A stretch of 11,614 nucleotides of DNA from Thiobacillus sp. UBA6205 (GTDB lineage: Bacteria; Pseudomonadota; Gammaproteobacteria; Burkholderiales; Thiobacillaceae): the NCBI GenBank assembly GCA_002421825.1, contig DISR01000056.1, positions 205 to 11,818 of the forward strand, given 5' to 3'. The notes beneath the pieces were generated by a model that saw only the letters and a program-made list of their open reading frames with translations, did no database searches and was not told the DNA's origin. Every line of letters begins with the position of its first letter. Positions within the stretch are counted from its first letter, which is position 1. The position numbers and the translations under genes were made by a program. Of this stretch, positions 6,497 through 11,614 are shown piece by piece.

Positions 6497-7816
6497 TCAG
6501 TTCGATTTCTCATTTTCCCACGCTGACACGGCTTCCTTCAGGCTGCGCAGCTTGTTCACGACTTCCAGCAGCTCCTGGCGCGGAATCGATTCACGAATCA
6601 CGCCGACGCCGCCCTGCGTATGGATCCCCCCGTCTTGCACAAGCGCGGCGCGCAGGTTGAGGTAACAGCAGGCGTCCTGCCAACCGGGGCCGATGCGGCC
6701 GACCATGCCGCCATAGTAGCGCGTGGGTTCGGTGCCGGCATCGGCGAGGGGAATCAACTCGTCCGGATAGGAGCTGAGCGGAGGATAGCTGTCGTGCAGC
6801 ATGTCGAAACAATCCATGCCTTCCTTGAGCGTGCCGGACACGCGCGAGAAAAGATGCCGCACATGGCGCAGCGTGCGCACGTCCATGTGGCGTTCGAGCC
6901 TCACGCTGCCGGCCTGGCACAGGCGCTCCATGCGTTTCTGATAACGTTCCAGCGCCATGCCGTGCTCCTTGCGCTCCTTGGCGTCGGTGAGCAGCTCGTT
7001 CAGCCAGCGGGCATCCTGCTCGGGGTCGGTGGAAATGCCGCGGGTCGAGGCGACCACGTCGAAGGCAAGTTCGCTGCCGTTCATTTCGAACACGTTCTCC
7101 GGGCTGCAGCCGAGCGAATTTATGCCGCCCAGTGCGGCGTAATGGCAGGCCGCGGCATTCGCCTCGAAATCGGAGTAGATCTCGAACAGTCGAAACGCAT
7201 CGGCATCTGCCGGTGCGGGTCTGTGGTAAGTGCGAGTGATGATCATCTTGCCGTGGACGGATTGCAGCGTTTCCACGGCGCGCTTGAGCCGCTCCAGGAA
7301 ATGCGCGTCGTCCTCGCCTTGCCAGGGCGAGGCGTTTGCATTTCCCTTGGCGCAAATGGCGGGAAGGGGGGCGGTGTCGTCTCTTTCGATCAGGTCGCGG
7401 GCGGCTTCTTCCAGGCCGGGCGCCGCCGCGAGCAAAGCCGGTGCGGCATCGCCGAAACAGGCTTCAACCTTGGGCTGCACGAAGCTCATCAGCGGCAGGG
7501 ACGGGTCACGCGCAGCGCGCCTGATATCGAGGCTGACCAGGAAGAAACACGGCAGCGACGGGTCGAGCAGAGGGCGCAATTCCCGAAAGATGTCGGTGCC
7601 GGCCGGACGGGCGGTTTTTTCGCCGTCGGTATGAATCTCGAAGCGGTCGCCCGTGTAATGCACGATGCGATGGGCGCCGATCCCCGTCCAGCAGGTCCCG
7701 GCGCCAGGCTGGTGCAACAGGTAGGCCCATTCGCACAGTTCAGGATGGGTTTCGCGCGCTCGCCTGAAATAGGCGCGAGCGGCATCCAGGTTTGAAACGG
7801 CTGGCAGTTTCTGCAT
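6497..7816 (-). CDS. Chorismate-binding enzyme, isochorismate/salicylate synthase type
   Basis: The protein has 439 residues. The C-terminal half is a chorismate-utilising domain: GKMIITR (189-195), LGCSPENVF (235-243), VVASTRG (254-260), DAKERKEHGMALE (278-290), HLFSRVSGTL (321-330), RYYGGMVGRIG (366-376), YLNLRAALV (385-393), and QGGVGVIRES followed by ELLEVVNK (401-422). Lys190 sits where isochorismate and salicylate synthases carry the lysine that activates water; anthranilate synthases have Gln there. Glu240 and Glu284 fit the general acid and Mg-ligand positions. This points to isochorismate or salicylate as product rather than anthranilate, and no glutamine amidotransferase gene is adjacent. 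The usual AGT motif reads AST. The first 160 residues are poorly conserved, as is common in this family. It is the first gene of the minus-strand cluster; its ATG at 7816 lacks a clear ribosome site. Confidence 0.85.
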   Translation of the reverse strand: MQKLPAVSNLDAARAYFRRARETHPELCEWAYLLHQPGAGTCWTGIGAHRIVHYTGDRFEIHTDGEKTARPAGTDIFRELRPLLDPSLPCFFLVSLDIRRAARDPSLPLMSFVQPKVEACFGDAAPALLAAAPGLEEAARDLIERDDTAPLPAICAKGNANASPWQGEDDAHFLERLKRAVETLQSVHGKMIITRTYHRPAPADADAFRLFEIYSDFEANAAACHYAALGGINSLGCSPENVFEMNGSELAFDVVASTRGISTDPEQDARWLNELLTDAKERKEHGMALERYQKRMERLCQAGSVRLERHMDVRTLRHVRHLFSRVSGTLKEGMDCFDMLHDSYPPLSSYPDELIPLADAGTEPTRYYGGMVGRIGPGWQDACCYLNLRAALVQDGGIHTQGGVGVIRESIPRQELLEVVNKLRSLKEAVSAWENEKSN

Positions 7817-7853
7817 GGCGGCTGTCGTAGTACGGTGGCTTGAATATTAAACC

Positions 7854-7874
7854 CTAAGCCCGGGCCGGGGTTAG
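7854..7874. promoter_or_regulatory. Near-perfect palindrome in the divergent intergenic region
   Basis: CTAAGCCCGG (7854-7863) and CCGGGGTTAG (7865-7874) form a 21-base dyad around a single G, with one mismatched pair (7858/7870). It is about 38 bp upstream of the chorismate enzyme ATG and 88 bp upstream of the MFS ATG, within the 146-bp divergent region. The position suits an operator shared by both directions, but the GC-rich core could also arise by chance. No protein is assigned. Confidence 0.35.
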
Positions 7875-7948
7875 TGTTGTTGTGAGGGCGGCCAGCCTGC
7901 GCGGCGTGTTTTTTCGGCGTCGACCTGAAAGCGTGGCCGGATATTCGG

Positions 7949-7954
7949 GATAAT
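7949..7954 (+). promoter_or_regulatory. Possible -10 box of the MFS gene
   Basis: GATAAT matches TATAAT at five of six positions and ends 8 bases before the MFS ATG at 7963. If used, the transcript would begin at or next to the ATG and be nearly leaderless, which fits the absence of a Shine-Dalgarno site. No convincing -35 box is seen at the right distance. Confidence 0.3.
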
Positions 7955-7962
7955 TCACCAAC

Positions 7963-9105
7963 ATGAAAGACGTTCCCTACTGGCGCCTGTCAGGCTTCTA
8001 CTTTTTCTACTTCGCCTTCGTCGGCGCCATGGCGCCGTTCTGGGGGCTGTATCTCAAGTCGCTCGAATTCTCCGCCTTCCAGATCGGCATCCTGATGTCG
8101 CTCTTGCAGGTGATGCGCATCTTCGCGCCCAACATCTGGGGGCACATGGCCGACCGCAGCGGCAGGCGCGTGGCGATCGTGCAGATCGCCGCCATCGGCA
8201 GCCTGCTGTTTTATGCGGGCGTGTTCTTCGGCACCTCGTTCTGGTGGATGTTCGCGGTGATGGCGGGCATGAGCTTTTTCTGGAGCGCCTCGCTGCCGCT
8301 GGTCGAGGCCATGACCCTGTCGCACCTGGGCGAGCGCATGGCCAATTACGGCTATATCCGCCTGTGGGGTTCGATCGGCTTCATTGTTGTGGTGATCGGC
8401 CTGGGCTACTGGTTCGATTACCGGCCGGTGTCGGACCTGTTGTGGGCGGTGCTGGGCTTCATCATCGGCATCGCCCTGTTCGCGCGCGTGATGCCGGAGG
8501 CGGTGATCGCGCCGCACGAGCACGACCATGCCCCCATCATGGACATCGTGCGCCGGCCCGAAGTGTGGACGCTGCTGGCGGGCTGCTTCCTGATGGCGGC
8601 GGCGCACGGGCCTTACTACACCTTCTATTCGATCTATCTGGTCGATCACGGCTATGCCAAGTCCGCGGTGGGCTGGCTGTGGGCGATCGGGGTGGTCGCC
8701 GAGATCGTCGTGTTCCTGTGGCTGCCGCGCGTCGCACAGGTGAATTTCGAGCGCCTCTTGCTGCTGACCTTCGCTGTCGCTGCGCTGCGCTTCCTGATGA
8801 TTGCCTGGGGGGTGGGCAGCCCGGCCGCGGTGGTGGCGGCACAGTTGCTGCACGCCTTCACCTTCGGCGCCTACCACGTCGCGGCGGTCACGCTCATCCA
8901 CCGTTATTTCAGGGGTCGTCACCAGGCGCGCGGCCAGGCGCTGTACAACAGCCTGGCCTTCGGCGCCGGCGGCACCCTGGGTGGGCTGTATGCCGGCTGG
9001 GCCTGGGAGGGGCTGGGGGCGCAGTGGACTTTCAGCCTGGCGGCGGGCTGCGCGCTTTTGGCCTTCCTTGTGCGCCTGCGGCGCTTTCCGGCAGACGCTG
9101 GCTGA
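7963..9105 (+). CDS. MFS transporter, phenylpropionate permease-like
   Basis: The protein has 380 residues and about 12 hydrophobic membrane segments. The MFS signature loop GHMADRSGRR (60-69) lies between segments 2 and 3, and a related loop, YFRGRHQARGQALYNSLAFGAGG, follows segment 8 in the second half. A charged central loop with HEHDH (about 186-190) separates the two halves. The start YWRLSGFYFFYFAFVGAMAPFWGLYLKSL resembles the MFS_1-like/phenylpropionate permease (HcaT-like) and nucleoside:proton symporter group. It should sit in the inner membrane and move a small organic solute with protons; the substrate and direction cannot be read. It is divergent from the chorismate enzyme gene and lies just upstream of leuC, which has its own promoter-like site, so its link to either neighbour is open. 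Confidence 0.85.
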   Translation: MKDVPYWRLSGFYFFYFAFVGAMAPFWGLYLKSLEFSAFQIGILMSLLQVMRIFAPNIWGHMADRSGRRVAIVQIAAIGSLLFYAGVFFGTSFWWMFAVMAGMSFFWSASLPLVEAMTLSHLGERMANYGYIRLWGSIGFIVVVIGLGYWFDYRPVSDLLWAVLGFIIGIALFARVMPEAVIAPHEHDHAPIMDIVRRPEVWTLLAGCFLMAAAHGPYYTFYSIYLVDHGYAKSAVGWLWAIGVVAEIVVFLWLPRVAQVNFERLLLLTFAVAALRFLMIAWGVGSPAAVVAAQLLHAFTFGAYHVAAVTLIHRYFRGRHQARGQALYNSLAFGAGGTLGGLYAGWAWEGLGAQWTFSLAAGCALLAFLVRLRRFPADAG

Positions 9106-9113
9106 CTTATAAT
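9085..9113 (+). promoter_or_regulatory. Probable sigma-70 promoter of the leuC operon
   Basis: A perfect TATAAT (9108-9113) lies 29 bp before the leuC ATG, with the weak -35 box TTTCCG (9085-9090) at the ideal 17-bp spacing. The -35 box and spacer lie inside the last codons of the MFS gene. The start point would be near 9120, giving a leader of about 23 bases with no clear Shine-Dalgarno site and a 12-bp AAAAAGCTTTTT palindrome at 9125-9136. No leader peptide with leucine codons is visible, so classical leu attenuation is not supported here. Confidence 0.6.
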
Positions 9114-9142
9114 CTTTTGTTCTTAAAAAGCTTTTTGCTGTC

Positions 9143-10546
9143 ATGCCCGGACGTACCCTTTACGACAAGCTGTGGGATGCCCACGTGGTGCACGTGGAGC
9201 CCGACGGCACCACCTTGCTCTACATCGACCGCCACCTGGTGCACGAAGTCACCAGCCCGCAGGCCTTCGAAGGCCTCAAGCTGGCCGGCCGCAAGCCCTG
9301 GCGCACCAGTTCCGCCGTGGCCGTGCCGGACCACAACGTGCCGACCACCGACCGCAACCAGGGCATCGCCGACCCGGTGTCGCGCCTGCAGGTGGAAACG
9401 CTGGATGCCAATTGCGCCGAGTTCGGCATCACCGAATTCAAGATGAACGACATCCGCCAGGGCATCGTGCACGTCATCGGCCCGGAAGAGGGCCTGACCC
9501 TGCCGGGCATGACCGTGGTGTGCGGCGACTCGCACACTTCCACGCACGGCGCGTTCGGCGCGCTGGCGCACGGCATCGGCACGTCCGAAGTCGAGCACGT
9601 GATGGCCACGCAATGCCTGGTGCAGAAGAAATCCAGGGCCATGCGCATTCGCGTGGAAGGTGAACTCGGCCGCGGCGTCACCGCCAAGGACGTGGCGCTC
9701 GCCATCATCGGCGAGATCGGCACCGCCGGCGGCACCGGCCATGCCGTGGAATTCGCCGGCTCGGCCATCCGCGGGCTGTCCATGGAGGGCCGCATGACCC
9801 TGTGCAACATGGCCATCGAGGCGGGCGCGCGCGCCGGCATGGTGGCGGTGGACGAGAAGACCATCGAGTATTTCCGCGGCCGGCCCTACGCGCCCAAGGG
9901 CGAGATGTTCGACCAGGCGGCGGCCTACTGGAAGACGCTGGTCTCGGATGCCGATGCGAAATTCGATGCCGAGGTCGTGCTCGACGCGGCGAAGATCAAG
10001 CCCCAGGTGACCTGGGGCACGTCGCCCGAAATGGTAGTGACGGTGGATGGCAAGGTGCCGAACCCCGCCGATGCGTCGAGCGAAGTAAAAAAACACGACT
10101 GGGAGCGCGCGCTGCAGTACATGGGGCTTGAAGCGGGCACGCCGATCGAGCAGATCGCCATTGATAAAGTCTTCATCGGCTCCTGCACCAATTCGCGCAT
10201 CGAGGATTTGCGCGAGGCCGCGGCCGTGGTCAAGGGCAGGCACAAGGCTGCCAATGTGAAACTGGCCATGGTGGTGCCGGGCTCCGGCCTGGTGAAGCAG
10301 CAGGCCGAGGAAGAGGGCCTGGACAAGGTGTTTCTCGAGGCCGGTTTCGAATGGCGCGAGCCGGGCTGTTCCATGTGCTTGGCCATGAACGCCGACCGCC
10401 TGGAGCCGGGCGAGCGCTGCGCCTCGACCTCCAACCGCAATTTCGAGGGGCGGCAGGGCGCGGGCGGCAGGACGCATCTGGTCAGCCCGGCGATGGCTGC
10501 GGCGGCCGGGATTGCCGGACATTTTGTGGATGTCAGAAAATTTTGA
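9143..10546 (+). CDS. leuC: 3-isopropylmalate dehydratase large subunit
   Basis: The protein has 467 residues, the normal bacterial LeuC length. With LeuD it isomerises 2-isopropylmalate to 3-isopropylmalate in leucine biosynthesis, in the cytoplasm. The three cysteines that hold the 4Fe-4S cluster are present: Cys348 in FIGSCTNSRIEDLR and Cys409/Cys412 in EPGCSMC. Other family marks are SDHNVPTTD-like VPDHNVPTTDRNQ (61-73), GDSHTSTHGAFGALAHGIGTSEVEH (128-152) and the C-terminal STSNRNFEGRQG. It starts at the ATG at 9143, in line with the MxxTLYDKLWDAHVVH opening of homologues. Co-transcription with the small lipoprotein gene, leuD and leuB is likely. Confidence 0.98.
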   Translation: MPGRTLYDKLWDAHVVHVEPDGTTLLYIDRHLVHEVTSPQAFEGLKLAGRKPWRTSSAVAVPDHNVPTTDRNQGIADPVSRLQVETLDANCAEFGITEFKMNDIRQGIVHVIGPEEGLTLPGMTVVCGDSHTSTHGAFGALAHGIGTSEVEHVMATQCLVQKKSRAMRIRVEGELGRGVTAKDVALAIIGEIGTAGGTGHAVEFAGSAIRGLSMEGRMTLCNMAIEAGARAGMVAVDEKTIEYFRGRPYAPKGEMFDQAAAYWKTLVSDADAKFDAEVVLDAAKIKPQVTWGTSPEMVVTVDGKVPNPADASSEVKKHDWERALQYMGLEAGTPIEQIAIDKVFIGSCTNSRIEDLREAAAVVKGRHKAANVKLAMVVPGSGLVKQQAEEEGLDKVFLEAGFEWREPGCSMCLAMNADRLEPGERCASTSNRNFEGRQGAGGRTHLVSPAMAAAAGIAGHFVDVRKF

Positions 10547-10576
10547 GCCGGAATCGCTGTCTTATCGATCTGTCCC

Positions 10577-10594
10577 CCTGTGCCCCGGCACGGG
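10577..10594 (+). other. Small hairpin between leuC and the entericidin-like gene
   Basis: CCTGTGC (10577-10583) can pair with GCACGGG (10588-10594), one pair being T-G, around a CCCG loop. No T-run follows directly, so it is unlikely to stop transcription fully. It could stabilise the leuC mRNA 3' end. The rest of the 84-bp gap holds nothing else clear except the ribosome site of the next gene. Confidence 0.3.
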
Positions 10595-10618
10595 AATTTC
10601 GTTGTCGTTGATTTTTCC

Positions 10619-10624
10619 AAGGAG
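10619..10624 (+). promoter_or_regulatory. Strong ribosome binding site of the entericidin-like gene
   Basis: AAGGAG stands 6 bases before the ATG at 10631. It is the best Shine-Dalgarno site in the whole window and supports the small gene being translated. Confidence 0.75.
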
Positions 10625-10630
10625 ATCAGC

Positions 10631-10756
10631 ATGCGTTACCTTGTTGCGTTGTTTGCCCTCATGGGCGTGGTGAGCCTCTCGGCCTGCAACACCGTCGAAG
10701 GTCTGGGCCAGGACATCCAGAAGGGTGGCGAGGCCATCGAGAAGGCAGCCAAGTAG
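10631..10756 (+). CDS. Entericidin EcnA/B family small lipoprotein
   Basis: This 41-residue gene encodes MRYLVALFALMGVVSLSAC followed by NTVEGLGQDIQKGGEAIEKAAK. The N-terminus is a lipoprotein signal peptide with the lipobox LSAC, so Cys19 would be lipidated and mature protein would be only 23 residues. The NTVEGLGQDIQKGGEAIEKAA segment is the typical entericidin pattern, an amphipathic helix. Entericidins are envelope lipoproteins; in E. coli the A/B pair was described as an antidote/toxin linked to stationary-phase lysis, but single copies elsewhere have no firm role. The stop TAG overlaps the GTG start of leuD by one base (TAGTG), so leuD translation is probably coupled to it. It is too short for many gene finders. 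Confidence 0.9.
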   Translation: MRYLVALFALMGVVSLSACNTVEGLGQDIQKGGEAIEKAAK

Positions 10757-11391
10757 TGAAACCTTTTGCCAAGCTTGACGGGCTGGTGGCGCCGCTCGAC
10801 CGCGCCAATGTCGATACCGATGCCATCATTCCCAAGCAGTTCCTGAAGTCGATCAAGCGCAGCGGCTTCGGCCCCAACCTGTTCGACGAATGGCGCTACC
10901 TCGACGTCGGCGAGCCCGGCAAGTCGAACCACGACCGCCCGCTCAATCCGGATTTCGTGCTGAACAAGCCGCGCTACCAGGGCGCCTCGGTGCTGCTGGC
11001 GCGCGAGAATTTCGGCTGCGGCTCCAGCCGCGAGCATGCGCCTTGGGCGCTGGAGGATTACGGCTTTCGCGCCATCATCGCGCCGAGTTTCGCCGACATC
11101 TTCTATAACAACTGCTTCAAGAACGGCATCCTGCCCATCGTGCTCGATGCCGCCATCGTCGACCGGCTGTTCAGGCAGTGCGAGGCGAGCGAGGGTTACG
11201 CGCTCACCGTGGACCTCGACAAGCAGACCGTGACCACGCCCACCGGCGAAACGATCGCCTTCGAGGTGGATGCCGGCCGCAAATACCGGTTGCTGAACGG
11301 CCTCGACGACATCGGCCTGACCCTGTTGCAGAGCGACAAGATCAAGGCCTACGAAGAACGGCGCAAGGCGGAAGCGCCGTGGCTGTTTTGA
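10756..11391 (+). CDS. leuD: 3-isopropylmalate dehydratase small subunit
   Basis: The protein has 211 residues, close to the usual proteobacterial LeuD length. It supplies the swivel domain of isopropylmalate isomerase with LeuC. The signature YQGASVLLARENFGCGSSREHAPWALEDYGFRAIIAPSFADIFYNNCFKNGILP is complete and includes the substrate-contacting GCGSSREHAPWA segment. The start is GTG at 10756-10758, sharing its G with the stop of the small lipoprotein gene; MKPFAKLDGLVAPLDRANVDTDAIIPKQFLK matches family N-termini, so the GTG is well supported. No independent ribosome site is clear, consistent with coupling. Confidence 0.97.
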   Translation: MKPFAKLDGLVAPLDRANVDTDAIIPKQFLKSIKRSGFGPNLFDEWRYLDVGEPGKSNHDRPLNPDFVLNKPRYQGASVLLARENFGCGSSREHAPWALEDYGFRAIIAPSFADIFYNNCFKNGILPIVLDAAIVDRLFRQCEASEGYALTVDLDKQTVTTPTGETIAFEVDAGRKYRLLNGLDDIGLTLLQSDKIKAYEERRKAEAPWLF

Positions 11392-11397
11392 TTTGAA

Positions 11398-11465
11398 CAA
11401 GGAGGACAGGAGGACAAGAGGACTGCCTGTTTCCACTTTTCCTCCTGTGCCTCTTGTCCTCTTTG
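11398..11465 (+). repeat. Long purine-rich hairpin between leuD and leuB
   Basis: Bases 11398-11422 can pair with 11440-11465 in RNA: 22 Watson-Crick pairs, two G-U pairs (11401/11462, 11409/11454), one A-C mismatch (11417/11445) and one bulged G (11449), around a 17-base loop. One arm is almost all purine and the other almost all pyrimidine. No T-run follows, so it may be a partial terminator, an mRNA stabiliser or a dispersed intergenic repeat. It starts 6 bp after the leuD stop and ends 15 bp before the leuB ATG. Confidence 0.7.
11400..11423 (+). repeat. Three tandem octamers in the left hairpin arm
   Basis: AGGAGGAC (11400-11407), AGGAGGAC (11408-11415) and AAGAGGAC (11416-11423) lie head to tail. 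The units resemble Shine-Dalgarno sequences but are 58 or more bases from the leuB ATG and would be buried in the hairpin. Replication slippage could have produced them, with the opposite arm keeping the complementary pattern. Confidence 0.65.
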
Positions 11466-11480
11466 TGAAATGGTTTTGAC

Positions 11481-11614
11481 ATGAAAATTGCAGTTCTACC
11501 CGGTGACGGCATCGGCCCCGAAATCGTTGCCCAGGCGGTGAAAGTGATGAAGGCGCTGGCCAGCGATGGCCTGAAGCTGGAAATGGAAGAGGCGCCCATC
11601 GGCGGCGCCGGCTA
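11481..11614 (+). CDS. leuB: 3-isopropylmalate dehydrogenase, 3' end outside the window
   Basis: The first 44 codons are visible: the protein opens MKIAVLPGDGIGPEIVAQAV and continues to PIGGAG at the window edge. The GDGIGPE motif is the N-terminal hallmark of isopropylmalate/isocitrate dehydrogenases, and the position after leuC and leuD makes leuB the call rather than icd or a tartrate dehydrogenase. The enzyme oxidises and decarboxylates 3-isopropylmalate with NAD. The ATG at 11481 has no strong ribosome site; the purine-rich hairpin lies just upstream. Confidence 0.95.
   Translation, partial: MKIAVLPGDGIGPEIVAQAVKVMKALASDGLKLEMEEAPIGGAG

Noticed and set aside
6478..6513. Alternative ATP-grasp start at 6513
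   Set aside because: It would overlap the preceding gene by 17 bp and lacks a good ribosome site; GGAG is well placed for the ATG at 6477.
4299..7795. Plus-strand open frames (4299-5363, 5242-6660, 6620-7795) opposite the cluster
   Set aside because: Each is antisense to a gene with family motifs and shows repetitive Gly/Ala/Val/Asp-rich composition only.
7891..7914. GC-rich stretch followed by six T as an intrinsic terminator
   Set aside because: No stable stem precedes the T-run, and no plus-strand gene upstream needs termination because the region is divergent.
7990..9144. Minus-strand open frame (384 codons) opposite the MFS gene
   Set aside because: It is a shadow of a clear 12-segment membrane protein and is highly charged with no motif.
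9107..10522. Long minus-strand open frame (471 codons) opposite leuC
   Set aside because: leuC is certain on the other strand; this frame is His/Arg/Gly-rich with no known motif.

Overview
The window looks like a stretch of GC-rich chromosome from a betaproteobacterium. The main reason is the right-hand end, where leuC, a small entericidin-like lipoprotein gene, leuD and leuB follow each other on the + strand, an order I associate with Betaproteobacteria. The protein sequences fit that group, but genus cannot be read from the window.

Layout. (1) Bases 2-541 (+) hold the 3' part of a PAPS-dependent sulfotransferase-like gene cut by the window edge. (2) It converges on fic (552-1679, -), a class II Fic AMP-transferase with a C-terminal winged helix. 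Its upstream region is a small AT-rich island holding a 19-bp perfect inverted repeat in which each arm is itself palindromic, a strong operator candidate. (3) Bases 1815-7816 (-) form a four-gene cluster read right to left: a chorismate-utilising enzyme of the isochorismate/salicylate synthase type, an ATP-grasp ligase, an acetolactate-synthase-like thiamine-diphosphate enzyme, and a 613-residue protein with a GT-A-like glycosyltransferase core. Three of the four junctions or starts are tight (3 to 19 bp), with one 118-bp gap. (4) A 146-bp divergent intergenic region with a near-perfect palindrome separates this cluster from an MFS transporter of the phenylpropionate-permease type (7963-9105, +). 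(5) The leucine genes follow: leuC, ecn-like, leuD and the first 134 bp of leuB. leuC has a promoter-like site inside the end of the MFS gene, and a long purine-rich hairpin lies between leuD and leuB.

How the genes may work together. LeuC and LeuD form isopropylmalate isomerase and LeuB oxidises its product, so the right end is ordinary leucine biosynthesis. The minus-strand cluster is the part that is not explained. Its enzyme types suggest that chorismate is converted to an isochorismate-like acid, joined to a 2-keto-acid-derived unit by the ThDP enzyme, ligated by the ATP-grasp enzyme and glycosylated. No standard accessory genes for menaquinone, siderophore or branched-chain amino-acid synthesis lie beside it. 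That pathway is inference; the enzyme family calls rest on visible motifs. No tRNA, rRNA, CRISPR array, insertion sequence or attachment site was seen.
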